NCBI GenBank assembly: GCA_009929215.1
Contig: SAAX01000012.1
Location: 1 to 48,235, forward strand
Reading direction: 5' to 3'
From: Deltaproteobacteria bacterium
GTDB lineage: Bacteria > Desulfobacterota > Desulfovibrionia > Desulfovibrionales > Desulfovibrionaceae
DNA: 48,235 nucleotides
In this document: positions 35,191 to 44,959 of the stretch, piece after piece
How positions within the stretch are numbered: the first letter of the stretch is position 1
Layout: every line of letters starts with the position of its first letter
The notes under the pieces: generated by a model
What the model was told of the DNA's origin: nothing
Databases searched by the model: none
Seen by the model: the letters and a program-made list of their open reading frames with translations, nothing else
Made by a program: the position numbers and the translations under genes

Positions 35191-36402
35191 TCAGCGCCCC
35201 CGCGCGGTCACAACTGCGTATGCCTTGATACCTTCGGAACGTCCAGTGAAGCCCAGGTGTTCCTCGGTGGTGGCCTTGAGGTTTACGCTTGAAGCGGGCA
35301 ACCCCATGAGCCGAGCGACGTTCTTTCTGATTTCTTCGCGGTAGGGCGCCAGCTTGGGAACCTGCGCCACAATGGTCATGTCCACATGACAGGGCGTACA
35401 GCCCGCCTCGCGCACCATGTCCAGAACCTGGTGCAGCAGAATGGCGGAGGATATGCCCTCGAAACGCGCATCTTTGTCTGAAAAATGCTGCCCGATATCG
35501 CCAAGACAGGCGCAGCCCAGCAGGGCATCGGAAAGGGCGTGCAATAGCACGTCGCCGTCTGAATGTGCAAGCACCTCTGGCGCGTTGGGAATGCTTACCC
35601 CGCCAAGGCGCATGGGGCGGCCTTGGCCGTAGCGGTGCACATCGTATCCCATGCCGGTGCGGAAGGAAGGCAGCGGCGTTTCGTCGCGCAGCAGGTCGAG
35701 ATCTTCAGGACGGGTAATTTTCACGTTGGCGGCCTCGCCTTGTATGACGCGCACCTCAAAACCCAGAGCCTCAAGCAGCGAGGCATCGTCGGTTACGGCA
35801 AGCCCGGCCTCAAGCGCGTGGGCGTGGGCGTCCAGCAGGGTTTGGAGCTGAAAGCCCTGCGGGGTCTGCACCGCAGCAAGCCCATCGCGTGGCAGGGTGG
35901 CGGTAACGCGGCCATTTTCAACGGTTTTGATGGTATCTGTGACGGAAATTGCGGGTATGACGCCAGCAGCACCCTGCGCAAGCTCGTGGCATACGCTGCG
36001 CACCAGGGCGGGCGTAAGAAAGGGGCGGGCGGCATCGTGCACAAGCACGCTTGCGGGCCGCACGGGCAGGGCCGCGAGGCCAAGGCGCACAGAATCCTGA
36101 CGCAGTGCGCCGCCACAGGCAGATACCCACGGCAGGCCAAGGTCGTCGTGCTTTTGCAGGTCGGCCAAAAGTTCATTGGCCTGTTCAATCTGACTGGCAG
36201 GAAAGACAAAAACAATGCCGGCAACGCAGGCGCTGCGGCTCATGGCGCGGGCTGCATGCCAGAAAAGGGGCACGCCGCGCCAGGGCAAAAACTGCTTGGC
36301 AGTGCCGCCGGTTGATTCTGCCATGCGGTTGCCCTGACCAGCAGCCAGAACAAGCGCCCAGGGTTTTGCCGCTTGGGGCGAAGTGCCGGAACTATCTGCC
36401 AT
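35191..36402 (-). CDS. ispDF: Bifunctional IspD/IspF enzyme of the MEP isoprenoid pathway
   Basis: This 403-aa protein fuses the cytidylyltransferase IspD and the cyclodiphosphate synthase IspF. The IspD half (residues 1 to about 235) has ALVLAAGQGNRM and VHDAARPFLTP. The IspF half (from about 245) has GMGYDVHRYGQGRPMRLGGV with the zinc-binding Asp/His, HSDGDVLLHALSDALLG and the C-terminal TTEEHLGFTGRSEGI. The fusion skips IspE but is common in proteobacteria. It starts 19 nt downstream of the 3' end of RNase P RNA, with AAGGTAG as ribosome-binding site. Confidence 0.95.
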   Translation of the reverse strand: MADSSGTSPQAAKPWALVLAAGQGNRMAESTGGTAKQFLPWRGVPLFWHAARAMSRSACVAGIVFVFPASQIEQANELLADLQKHDDLGLPWVSACGGALRQDSVRLGLAALPVRPASVLVHDAARPFLTPALVRSVCHELAQGAAGVIPAISVTDTIKTVENGRVTATLPRDGLAAVQTPQGFQLQTLLDAHAHALEAGLAVTDDASLLEALGFEVRVIQGEAANVKITRPEDLDLLRDETPLPSFRTGMGYDVHRYGQGRPMRLGGVSIPNAPEVLAHSDGDVLLHALSDALLGCACLGDIGQHFSDKDARFEGISSAILLHQVLDMVREAGCTPCHVDMTIVAQVPKLAPYREEIRKNVARLMGLPASSVNLKATTEEHLGFTGRSEGIKAYAVVTARGR

Positions 36403-36420
36403 GTAACTACCTTATCAACA

Positions 36421-36787
36421 AGTGGGAGTCGGACGATAAGCCGGGTTCTGTCATGCGGTTGCCCGCACCAGACCGTCATTCCTCTAGGGGGACGGTTACC
36501 CGTACCCTCAAGCAACCTACCCGGAAGGCAATGGTCGGGCCGACCACCTTCCCTATTTGGTCTTGCTCCAAACGGGGTATGCCGAGCATGCCGCGTCACC
36601 ACGGCATCTGGTGGGCTCTTACCCCACCGTTTCACCCTTACCCCGCACAAGGCGGGGCGGTTTGCTTTCTGTGGCGCTGTCCGAGGGTCGCCCCTCCTGG
36701 GTGTTACCCAGCGTTCTGCCCTGTGGAGCCCGGACTTTCCTCCCCGGGCCTTGCGGCCCGCAGCGACGGTCTGTCCAACTCCCACCT
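36421..36787 (-). ncRNA. rnpB: RNase P RNA (bacterial type A)
   Basis: On the minus strand the sequence begins GGGAGTTGGACAGACCGTCG and ends GAACCCGGCTTATCGTCCGACTCCC, the characteristic pairing ends (P1, P2/P4) of bacterial RNase P RNA. The conserved GAGGAAAGTCCGGGCTCC and CAGGGCAGAAC blocks near the 5' end and the GGTAAGGGTGAAACGGTG block are also present. It cleaves the 5' leader of pre-tRNAs. It lies between the zinc-ribbon gene and ispDF with only 55 and 18 nt of spacer, so it may be cut out of a longer transcript. No clear promoter is visible in the 5' spacer. Confidence 0.97.
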
Positions 36788-36799
36788 GTTGTATTTGCT

Positions 36800-36833
36800 C
36801 CCCGGCATGGTTTGCGGTGCACGCCAGCCGGGG
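36800..36833 (-). other. Hairpin 5' of RNase P RNA
   Basis: CCCCGGC (36833-36827 on the minus strand) pairs with GCCGGGG (36806-36800) around a 20-nt loop with further internal pairing (TGG/CCA). No T-tract follows. It separates the zinc-ribbon gene from rnpB and may be a processing site or a weak terminator. Confidence 0.5.
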
Positions 36834-36842
36834 AAAAGCGTA

Positions 36843-37619
36843 TTAATCGACCAGGGTCGCCGGCTTCTGGGGCGCGGGGGCTACTTCTTCCATAGAAAAG
36901 TGCTCGCACCAGAAGATAAGGCGCTGGCAGTTGGGGCAGCTCAAAATCTGCTGGCCGCGCTGCAATTCAATGAAGGACTGCGGCGGCACAGAAATGTGGC
37001 AGCCAGAGCAGATGCCTTCCTTAACGCCCACGATAACGGGGTGCTCAAGACGACGACGAATAAATTCGTAGCGCATGAACACGGGCTGGGGAATGTTCTT
37101 GCTGGCACCAGCGCGCTTTTCGTTCAGCACTTCAAGGGCGGCGTTGCCCTTTTGCAGCTTTTCTTCAAGGCCATCGCGCTTTACTTCAAGCTCGGCCTTG
37201 ATGGCGGTGTAGGTCAGGTCGATTTCAGCCAGGGCGTCGTTCTGGTACTGAAGCTCTTCGAGAAGGGTCATTTTTTCTTCTTCACGCGAGCGGTTGACCT
37301 TTTCCATGCTGTCCATTTCGCGCATCATGGCGTGGTATTCACGCTGGTTGCCAACCTGCATGAGCTTGTTCTTGCTCTTTTTGATGCGGGCGGAATCGTC
37401 GTCGATTTCGAGCGAAAGGCGCTTTTGCTGATCCTGAAGGTGCGAAAGCTTATCAAGAATGTAGTTGCGCTGGGTTTCAATGGCGGCAAAGCGCTGTTCA
37501 AGGGAATCGAGTTCGCTGGGGGCGCGGCTCAGATCCTGCTTGACGGCGTGGATGGCGTCATCGACCTTTTGCAGCTCAACAAGCTGCTTGATCTGGTCAA
37601 AATATACGGCATTGCTCAT
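36843..37619 (-). CDS. Coiled-coil zinc-ribbon protein (CdsZ/DUF164 family)
   Basis: This 258-aa protein has a long N-terminal coiled coil (about 10-185, rich in Glu/Lys/Leu/Gln heptads). A C-terminal zinc ribbon follows (CSGCHISVPP, then about 20 residues on CPNCQRLIFW), with four cysteines. AGGAGGA precedes the ATG at 37619. Family members are widespread, usually sit next to NIF3-like genes as here, and resemble chlamydial CdsZ. Their cellular role is poorly defined. The stop codon is 55 nt from the RNase P RNA start. Confidence 0.88.
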   Translation of the reverse strand: MSNAVYFDQIKQLVELQKVDDAIHAVKQDLSRAPSELDSLEQRFAAIETQRNYILDKLSHLQDQQKRLSLEIDDDSARIKKSKNKLMQVGNQREYHAMMREMDSMEKVNRSREEEKMTLLEELQYQNDALAEIDLTYTAIKAELEVKRDGLEEKLQKGNAALEVLNEKRAGASKNIPQPVFMRYEFIRRRLEHPVIVGVKEGICSGCHISVPPQSFIELQRGQQILSCPNCQRLIFWCEHFSMEEVAPAPQKPATLVD

Positions 37620-37638
37620 AAGAGTCCTCCTGATAAAA

Positions 37639-38430
37639 TCATGAAAGGGCAACAGTGCGGAACGGAGAGGCAGAAGGCACAAAAAACACTTCTACGTCGT
37701 GCAGCCGTTGTTGCAGCAACCGGCTCATGCGCAGCATCATTTCTTCTTCAAGGCTGTGGTGCCCCACATCCAGAAGGCAGATTTCTGCGGCAAGGGCCGT
37801 GTGGTATTTGACATCGCCAGTTATAAAAAGCTGCGCTCCGGCAGCCTGCGCCGCATCAAGCAGCGATGAACCCGAACCAGTGCAGTAGCCCACGCGCGTA
37901 ACGGTTTGCGGCTCTGGGCCGCTCACCGTTGCGGTGGCAAGGGGCGCGTTGCTGGCAATAATGCCCGCAATTTGCCGCACGGTCATGGGTTGCGGCAGGT
38001 CGCCCGCCAGGCCAAAGCCCAGCGGCAGCGTATCGCCCGTTGCCGGGGCTACCGGCTCCAGAACAGCAAGGTTGCCCAGCTCAAGCGTGCGCGCCAGCCA
38101 GCCCGCAGGGCCGTAGGCGTTGACGTCAAGCGAGGTGTGCGCCGCATACAGAGGCACATCGGCCTGAAACAGCAGGCGCAGCACCGCGTGGTAGTCGTCC
38201 AGCCGGTTTGGCAGCACGGCCTTGAGCAGCAACGGGTGGTGGCTCAAAACAAACTGCGCGCCCTGCTCAAGCGCCGCCCCTACAGAGGCTGGCGTTGGGT
38301 CGAGGCACACGGCAAGCTTGGCAACATTTTGCCTGTGCGCAGCCACCTGAAGGCCCGAAACGTCCCACGAGGCAGCAGCGTGCAGAGGCGCAGTTTCTTC
38401 TATCGCCTTAATAATTTCAATAGGTTGCAT
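37639..38430 (-). CDS. NIF3-like dinuclear metal-centre protein
   Basis: This 263-aa protein of the NIF3/YbgI (DUF34) family has metal ligands in LSHHPLLLK (about 65-73), AAHTSLDV (about 99-106) and DVGHHSLEEE (about 218-227), plus TGDVKYHTA. The family is sometimes listed as GTP cyclohydrolase I type 2, but its function is not settled. The ATG at 38430 is preferred (MQPIEIIKAIEETAPLHAAASWD is the family start); longer upstream frames cross a terminator. It is 19 nt upstream of the zinc-ribbon gene, a conserved pair. Confidence 0.88.
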   Translation of the reverse strand: MQPIEIIKAIEETAPLHAAASWDVSGLQVAAHRQNVAKLAVCLDPTPASVGAALEQGAQFVLSHHPLLLKAVLPNRLDDYHAVLRLLFQADVPLYAAHTSLDVNAYGPAGWLARTLELGNLAVLEPVAPATGDTLPLGFGLAGDLPQPMTVRQIAGIIASNAPLATATVSGPEPQTVTRVGYCTGSGSSLLDAAQAAGAQLFITGDVKYHTALAAEICLLDVGHHSLEEEMMLRMSRLLQQRLHDVEVFFVPSASPFRTVALS

Positions 38431-38446
38431 AGATATCACCCACCAT

Positions 38447-38484
38447 AAAAAAAGGCACTTTCTTGCGGGAGCAGAGAAAGCGCC
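38447..38484 (-). terminator. Terminator or attenuator just upstream of the NIF3-like gene
   Basis: On the minus strand GGC-G-CTTTCT... pairs with ...AGAAAG-T-GCC (stem of 3+6 bp with one mismatch), followed by seven T. It ends only 16 nt before the NIF3-like start codon and lies downstream of a sigma-70 promoter (38601-38629). It therefore either ends a short RNA or attenuates the operon. Confidence 0.65.
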
Positions 38485-38594
38485 TCGTGAAATACGGCGT
38501 AAAAAAATGTGCAACGTGTTGTGGCAATGTTGTTTCGCACCTTGTCTGACGCGTGCGCGCAGGAAAATCCAAAGAGAATTTGTACACTTTGGAG
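38447..38594 (-). ncRNA. Possible small RNA or attenuated leader (about 148 nt)
   Basis: The predicted transcript starts near 38594 (promoter 38601-38629) and ends in the T-run at 38447. It contains a 5' hairpin CCAAAG / CTTTGG and no convincing gene. A frame from ATG 38605 exists but lacks a ribosome-binding site and starts in the promoter. I do not recognise it as 6S, SRP or another known RNA. It could be an sRNA or the regulatory leader of the NIF3-zinc-ribbon-rnpB operon. Confidence 0.3.
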
Positions 38595-38600
38595 TCAGCA

Positions 38601-38629
38601 AACATAGCTAACCGCCAAGCCCTTGTCAA
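38601..38629 (-). promoter_or_regulatory. Sigma-70-type promoter upstream of the NIF3-like operon
   Basis: On the minus strand a perfect -35 TTGACA (38629-38624) and TATGTT (38606-38601; four of six matches to TATAAT) are separated by 17 nt. It would drive the leader and the minus-strand cluster beginning with the NIF3-like gene. Confidence 0.65.
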
Positions 38630-38677
38630 TATAAAAGGCCCAGGAACAGCAGTAGCATAAACCGCTGACATGGCAGT

Positions 38678-38707
38678 AAAAAGGGGAGGTTTAGTAAAAC
38701 CTCCCCT
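38678..38707 (-). terminator. Terminator after purQ
   Basis: On the minus strand AGGGGAGGTTT-TACT-AAACCTCCCCT is a perfect 11-bp stem followed by TTTTAC. It ends purQ transcription about 70 nt after its stop codon. Confidence 0.93.
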
Positions 38708-38777
38708 GAGATCGCGATGGAGCAGGGCTGCTTGATGCCGCGCCAGGCTGGTGCGGGCTATGCAGCCGCAAACCCTG

Positions 38778-39587
38778 TTACTGACCGCGCAGGTAACGCA
38801 CGGCGTTTACAAAAATAAGCGTGCCCGGTGCGTCCAGCTCGCCGCGTGTCCAGCCGGGGTGGTTGGTAACGTGGTGGAAGGCCTCGGGGTGGGGCATAAG
38901 GCCAAGCACGCGGCCCGTGGGGTCGGTGAGGCCAGCAATGGCAAGGGTAGAACCGTTGGGGTTCAGCGGATATTCCTGCGTGGGCTTGCCGGTGGAAGGA
39001 TCAGCGTATTGCAGGGCAATGAGGTTTTCGGCCTCAAGGCGGCGCAGCGTTTCCTGGTCACGGGCAACCAGCTTGCCTTCGCCGTGGCGCACGGGCATGG
39101 AGAGCAGGGGCAGGTTTTTGGTAAACACGCAGGGGCTTGCAGCATTGGGCAGCAGGTGCACCCAGCGGTCTTCAAACCGGGCAGAATCGTTGTTGCCCAG
39201 AGAAACCTGGCGTTCAAAGCGCTGGCCGCCAAGGGCAGGCAGCACGCCCAGCTTTACGAGCAGCTGAAAACCGTTGCAGATGCCCAGAATCAGCTTGCCC
39301 TCATCCAAAAACTCGCGCAAGCTCTGCAACAGGGCCGTGCCCGCGTCATCTTTAAGGTAGCGCCAGCGCATGGCCGCAGCCTGGGCCGCGCCGAGGTCGT
39401 CGCCGTCCAGAAACCCGCCGGGAAAAACCAAAAAGTGATAGTCGGCAAGGCGAACCTTGGCCGCCACCAGATCGGAAAAATGCACCACATCAGCCTTGTC
39501 TGCACCAGCAAGACGGGCCGTGTGGGCGGTTTCCATGTGAGAATTTGTGCCGTAGCCGGTGATGACCAGTGTATTGACCGTACCCAT
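38778..39587 (-). CDS. purQ: Phosphoribosylformylglycinamidine synthase, glutaminase subunit
   Basis: This 269-aa class I glutamine amidotransferase resembles PurQ and the C-terminal domain of long PurL. The nucleophile motif GICNGFQLL (about 101-109) and the His/Glu motif LMPHPEAFHH (about 231-240) are present. It would supply ammonia for FGAM synthesis in purine biosynthesis. The synthetase partner PurL is not in the window. The C-terminal TNHPGWTRGE and the length fit the larger PurQ/PurL-C form. Confidence 0.85.
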   Translation of the reverse strand: MGTVNTLVITGYGTNSHMETAHTARLAGADKADVVHFSDLVAAKVRLADYHFLVFPGGFLDGDDLGAAQAAAMRWRYLKDDAGTALLQSLREFLDEGKLILGICNGFQLLVKLGVLPALGGQRFERQVSLGNNDSARFEDRWVHLLPNAASPCVFTKNLPLLSMPVRHGEGKLVARDQETLRRLEAENLIALQYADPSTGKPTQEYPLNPNGSTLAIAGLTDPTGRVLGLMPHPEAFHHVTNHPGWTRGELDAPGTLIFVNAVRYLRGQ

Positions 39588-39752
39588 GCGGGGGAAGCCT
39601 CCTTGGCTTGCAACGCGTCTGTTTCCGGCCAGGCATGCGCATGGCCGGACGTGCTTGTGCCTGGAAAAACCTGGCTATCCCGCATCTGGCGCGTTTTACG
39701 CCTACGATGTCTGGGCCGCCCCATAGGGCGCGCACGCTGAAAAGGGAATAAC

Positions 39753-39781
39753 ACATTACTTAGCTTGTTTTACTTAGTCAA
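39753..39781 (-). promoter_or_regulatory. Candidate sigma-70 promoter for purQ
   Basis: On the minus strand TTGACT (39781-39776) and TAATGT (39758-39753) are 17 nt apart. The -35 box is good and the -10 box weak. It leaves a leader of about 160 nt before purQ, in the 271-bp divergent purQ-pyrG spacer, where no other gene is seen. Confidence 0.4.
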
Positions 39782-39810
39782 TGCTAGCCAAGAAATTCAA
39801 TTTGGGTTAA

Positions 39811-41502
<1,692 letters not shown>

Positions 41503-41567
41503 AGTTATGCAGCCCGAGGGTTGCCGGTTTACGGTTTTTTACTAGCTTGGGTATCGCAAAATCGCGC

Positions 41568-41599
41568 AAAAAGGGGAGGGCCTTTGCCTTCCCCTTTTT
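41568..41599 (+). terminator. Terminator after pyrG
   Basis: AAAAAGGGGAGGGC-CTTT-GCCTTCCCCTTTTT forms a 14-bp stem (one G-T wobble) ending in a T-run. It is nearly symmetric, so it may act on both strands. It separates pyrG from rpoN. Confidence 0.92.
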
Positions 41600-41698
41600 G
41601 TTTGCCCAGGCGTTTTGGCTATGCCATAAAAGCCGCGTAAAAAGCCGATTTTATGTATCTGCGGGAAAATTTGCGCTGGCGTGTGCTGTGAACTCGAG

Positions 41699-41734
41699 TT
41701 TGCAACTGGCAGCTATTGCATAATTTTTGCAACT
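41699..41734 (+). repeat. Direct TTTGCAACT repeats upstream of rpoN
   Basis: Two exact TTTGCAACT copies (41699-41707 and 41726-41734), 27 bp apart, are each followed by a GGCA. They lie just upstream of the sigma-54-like element and could be a binding site for a regulator of rpoN. The match may also reflect half-sites of -24 elements. Confidence 0.35.
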
Positions 41735-41735
41735 A

Positions 41736-41750
41736 TGGCACAGTACTTGT
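41736..41750 (+). promoter_or_regulatory. Sigma-54-like element upstream of rpoN
   Basis: TGGCACAGTACTTGT matches the -24 box TGGCAC perfectly and the -12 box TTGC except for the last base, with correct 10-nt GG/G spacing. It would start transcription about 40 nt before rpoN and suggests self-regulation by RpoN. The -12 mismatch makes it only a candidate. Confidence 0.4.
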
Positions 41751-41799
41751 AAACAGATAATTCTATAGCCCTATGGCAAGTTAAGGCAAAAGAGTACAC

Positions 41800-43227
41800 A
41801 TGGCACTGGAACTACGGCAGCAACTGAAGCTGACACAGCAACTGGTAATGACCCCGCAATTGCAGCAGGCAATCAAGCTGTTGCAACTTTCTCGCGTGGA
41901 ACTTCTGGAAACTGTCCAGCAAGAGCTGCTTGAAAACCCTTTTCTTGAAGAATCTTCCATAAACGACGATGCCCCTTCGGTCGAGCAGCACGACGAAAGC
42001 CGTGAGGCCCCCAAGGAGGAGGTGTACGACAAGGAACTGGCAAAGGATGCTGACTGGGAGGATTATCTCGGTGAGTTTGCCAGTACGCCCCGCAGTTCGC
42101 AGTCGCGCGAATTTGAACTTGCCGAAGAAATTTCGCCTCTCGAGGCCCGCTATGCGGCCAAGCCTACTCTTGACGGCCACCTGCTGTGGCAGTTGCGCCT
42201 TTCTTCGCTGACAGAAGAGCAGAAGGGCATTGGCGAGGTCATTATCGGCAACCTTTCGTCTGCCGGGTATTTGCAGGCCAGCATTGAAGAAGTGGCCGAA
42301 ATGGCCAATGTTGCCCCCGAGGCCGTGCTGCCTGTGCTTGAAAAGGTGCAGATGTTCGACCCCGTGGGCGTTGCCGCGCGCGATGCCCGCGAATGCCTGA
42401 TGGTGCAGATCAAGAGCCTCAACTACGCCCGCGATCCCATCCTTGTGGAGCTGGTAGAATCGCACCTCGAAGACCTCGAGGCCAAGCGCTACAAGCCCCT
42501 GCTGCGCAAATTCAAGCTCGATATGGAAGAGCTCAAGGAATATCTGGATATCATCCAGAGCCTTGACCCATTGCCCGGCGCCAGTTTTGGCGGTGGCGAG
42601 CCCACCTATGTGAGCCCCGACGTATTTGTGTACAAGATGGGCGACGAATTTGTGATTTTGCTCAACGATGATGGCCTGCCGCAGTTGCAGCTTTCGGCCA
42701 TGAGCCAGATGGATATTGGCAAATCGGAGCAGGAAAAAGACTATTGCTCGGAAAAGATCCGCTCTGCCTCGTGGCTCATCAAGAGCCTGTATCAGCGCCA
42801 GCGCACGCTTTACAAGGTTATGGAAAGTATTGTGCGCCACCAGCAGCCTTTTTTTGAAAGCGGCGTTACAAAGCTTGCGCCCCTTATTCTCAAGGATATT
42901 GCCGACGACATCAGCATGCACGAATCGACGGTCAGCCGCATTACTACCAATAAATATGTGGCCACGCCGCACGGCATCTTTGAGTTGAAGTTTTTCTTTA
43001 ACAGCGGTCTTGAACTTGACGACGGTAGCCAGGTTGGCTCTGAAAGCGTCAAGGCACTGATAAAGAAATTCATCTCTGAAGAGGACACCCGGTCGCCTCT
43101 CAGCGATGAGCGTATCGGCGAAATGCTCAAGGAGCGTCTCAAGGTCAATATTGCGCGGCGCACGGTTGCCAAATACCGCACGGCGCTTGATATTCCCTCG
43201 TCATCACGGCGCAAGGAGCATTTCTGA
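41800..43227 (+). CDS. rpoN: RNA polymerase sigma-54 factor
   Basis: This 475-aa sigma factor recognises -24/-12 promoters and needs an AAA+ activator. Region I is Gln/Leu-rich (QQLKLTQQLVMTPQLQQAIKLLQLSRVEL, residues about 7-35), followed by the acidic region II. The C-terminal DNA-binding part contains the RpoN box ARRTVAKYR (about 448-456). AAGG precedes the ATG within the AAGGCAAAAGAG stretch. It is the first gene of a cluster with hpf, rapZ and mannose-type PTS genes, as in other proteobacteria, and should serve the predicted promoter at 5158. Confidence 0.97.
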   Translation: MALELRQQLKLTQQLVMTPQLQQAIKLLQLSRVELLETVQQELLENPFLEESSINDDAPSVEQHDESREAPKEEVYDKELAKDADWEDYLGEFASTPRSSQSREFELAEEISPLEARYAAKPTLDGHLLWQLRLSSLTEEQKGIGEVIIGNLSSAGYLQASIEEVAEMANVAPEAVLPVLEKVQMFDPVGVAARDARECLMVQIKSLNYARDPILVELVESHLEDLEAKRYKPLLRKFKLDMEELKEYLDIIQSLDPLPGASFGGGEPTYVSPDVFVYKMGDEFVILLNDDGLPQLQLSAMSQMDIGKSEQEKDYCSEKIRSASWLIKSLYQRQRTLYKVMESIVRHQQPFFESGVTKLAPLILKDIADDISMHESTVSRITTNKYVATPHGIFELKFFFNSGLELDDGSQVGSESVKALIKKFISEEDTRSPLSDERIGEMLKERLKVNIARRTVAKYRTALDIPSSSRRKEHF

Positions 43228-43263
43228 TTCACGTCGAGTGGCTAAATACTTTAGGAGGACCTT

Positions 43264-43803
43264 ATGAACATCTCATTTGCATTCAAGAACTTTGAAGCCT
43301 CCGAACACCTGAAGAAGTATGCCCGTCGCCGCATGGAAAAGCTGGGACGGTTTTTTGGCAAGGCCTCTGGCCTGGAAGTGGTAGTTGTGCTTACCGTAGA
43401 CAAGTTTCGCCATCGCTGCGAAGTGACCGTTACTGGTGAAGGCCTGCACATCAATGCCACGGAACAGACTTCGGACATGTATGCCGCCATTGACCTTGTT
43501 ACAGACAAGGTGGAATCGCAGATCAAGCGTCAGGTGGCCCGCGTTAAGGCCCAACGGCGTCACGCCCGCAATACCGATGTGGACGTGTTTACCTACAACC
43601 TTGATGCCGATGCAGACGTGCAGCAGGCTGTGGACGGCACAGACCGCCTCGCCACAAAGCCCCTGCATCTGGATGAAGCGCTTATGCAGCTTGATTCCAT
43701 CGGCAGCGAGTTTCTTGTGTTCTTTAATGCAGAAAACAACCGCATCAATGTGGTGTACCGTACCAAGGTGAACGGCTACGCCCTCATTGACCCCGTGTTG
43801 TAA
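43264..43803 (+). CDS. hpf: Ribosome hibernation-promoting factor, long form
   Basis: This 179-aa protein has an N-terminal RaiA/HPF domain (MNISFAFKNFEASEHLKKYARRRMEKL) and a C-terminal dimerisation domain (about 125-179, EALMQLDSIGSEFLVFFNAENNRINVVYRTK). The extra domain marks the long form that joins 70S ribosomes into 100S dimers. AGGAGG precedes the ATG, 36 nt after rpoN. Its place beside rpoN is typical. Confidence 0.95.
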   Translation: MNISFAFKNFEASEHLKKYARRRMEKLGRFFGKASGLEVVVVLTVDKFRHRCEVTVTGEGLHINATEQTSDMYAAIDLVTDKVESQIKRQVARVKAQRRHARNTDVDVFTYNLDADADVQQAVDGTDRLATKPLHLDEALMQLDSIGSEFLVFFNAENNRINVVYRTKVNGYALIDPVL

Positions 43804-43817
43804 CCGTTCATAATGCT

Positions 43818-43844
43818 GGGGCGGGCCGATAAACGGCTCGCCCC
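43818..43844 (+). other. Hairpin between hpf and rapZ
   Basis: GGGGCGGGCCG-ATAAA-CGGCTCGCCCC forms an 11-bp stem (one G-T wobble) 15 nt after the hpf stop. The following CTTCTCAGCTTTC is only weakly T-rich, so it may be a partial terminator or a stability hairpin. A conventional ptsN gene, often found here in proteobacteria, is absent. Confidence 0.6.
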
Positions 43845-43975
43845 TTCTCAGCTTTCTGCCGGTTTTCGAGCAAAGCACCCGTCTGGACAGCCGGATTTGA
43901 CTGACTCCGTCAGAAGTCTGTGGCGTTCACCCCCTGCTGCAAACAGTAATCTGGCCACCTCAAGAGGCGAATGTC

Positions 43976-44926
43976 ATGAAGGATTCCGCGCAGATACCCC
44001 CAGAAGAGCAGCCTCTTATCGGCATTGCGGATGCCGATGCGCCTGTGCCCGCTATGGATGTGCAGGTGTGCATTGTAACGGGCCTTTCTGGCGCGGGCAA
44101 AAGCACGGCGCTCAAGGTTTTTGAAGACATGGGTCACTTTGTGGTCGATGGTCTGCCCGTGAGCCTTGTCATGGAAATGGTGGACATGATGTCGCGCCCC
44201 TCCATGAGCCATTTTAAGGGTATCGCCCTGGGCATGGATTTGCGCCAGAGCAACTTTGTGGAAGACATCAACGAGTGCCTCAGCGTGCTTGCGGGCAAAA
44301 ACATCCGCCCCATGCTGCTTTTTTTAGAGGCCAACAATCAGGAACTTATCCGCCGTTATGCCGCCACCCGCCGCCCGCACCCGCTGGAGCGCGACGGCAT
44401 GGGGCTTGAGGCGGCCCTGCTGGCCGAGCGCAGCAGTCTGCGCCCTCTGCGTGAAATGGCCGATCTGGTCATTGATACATCGCGTTTTTCCATACACGAT
44501 CTGCGCCGCGCGGTGCAGAAACGCTGGAGCGGCAACAAGGGCAAGCTGCGGGCCATACGGGTTAATGTTATCTCGTTTGGTTTCAAATACGGCGTGCCGC
44601 GTGAGGCAGACCTTGTGTTTGATCTGCGCTTTTTGGCAAACCCATATTTTGTGGACGAGCTGCGCCCCATGAGCGGCAAGGACAAAGCCGTTGCCGATTA
44701 CGTTTTCAATTCGCCCCATGCGCGCGAATACCGCGACAAGCTCGTTGATCTGCTGTTTTTCATGCTGCCTCTCATGGAGGCCGAAGGCCGCTACCGCATT
44801 ACGGTGGCAGTGGGCTGCACGGGCGGGCGGCATCGTTCTGTGGCAATGGCCGAAGAAATTTTACAGGCCCTGCGCCAGGCGGATTATCCGGCTTTTCTGG
44901 AGCACAGGCATCTTGAACTTGGCTAA
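43976..44926 (+). CDS. rapZ: RNase adapter / nucleotide-binding protein RapZ
   Basis: This 316-aa P-loop protein has Walker [10 protein letters not shown] (about 36-44), the central [23 protein letters not shown] and the C-terminal RapZ motif [18 protein letters not shown] (about 280-297). In E. coli RapZ guides RNase E to the GlmZ sRNA; more generally it senses metabolites. The first 26 residues extend beyond the usual start (an internal M27 also precedes the P-loop), but a GAGG lies before ATG 43976. It sits between hpf and PTS genes, as expected for the rpoN cluster. Confidence 0.93.
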   Translation: MKDSAQIPPEEQPLIGIADADAPVPAMDVQVCIVTGLSGAGKSTALKVFEDMGHFVVDGLPVSLVMEMVDMMSRPSMSHFKGIALGMDLRQSNFVEDINECLSVLAGKNIRPMLLFLEANNQELIRRYAATRRPHPLERDGMGLEAALLAERSSLRPLREMADLVIDTSRFSIHDLRRAVQKRWSGNKGKLRAIRVNVISFGFKYGVPREADLVFDLRFLANPYFVDELRPMSGKDKAVADYVFNSPHAREYRDKLVDLLFFMLPLMEAEGRYRITVAVGCTGGRHRSVAMAEEILQALRQADYPAFLEHRHLELG

Positions 44927-44959
44927 AAAAGCTGGCACGTTCTGTTGCGTGAGGTTGTC

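Noticed and set aside
36051..37811. Long plus-strand open frame (586 codons) across the ispDF/rnpB/zinc-ribbon region
   Set aside because: It runs antisense to the strongly supported ispDF, RNase P RNA and zinc-ribbon genes and has no domain or ribosome-binding site. It is a shadow of GC-rich coding sequence.
38447..38594. 6S RNA as identity of the short transcript
   Set aside because: The long, bulged double-stranded arms of 6S RNA were not apparent; only a 6-bp 5' hairpin and the terminator stem are seen.
38417..38671. Minus-strand frame of 84 codons upstream of the NIF3-like gene
   Set aside because: It starts upstream of the predicted promoter and crosses a terminator. No ribosome-binding site or family resemblance.
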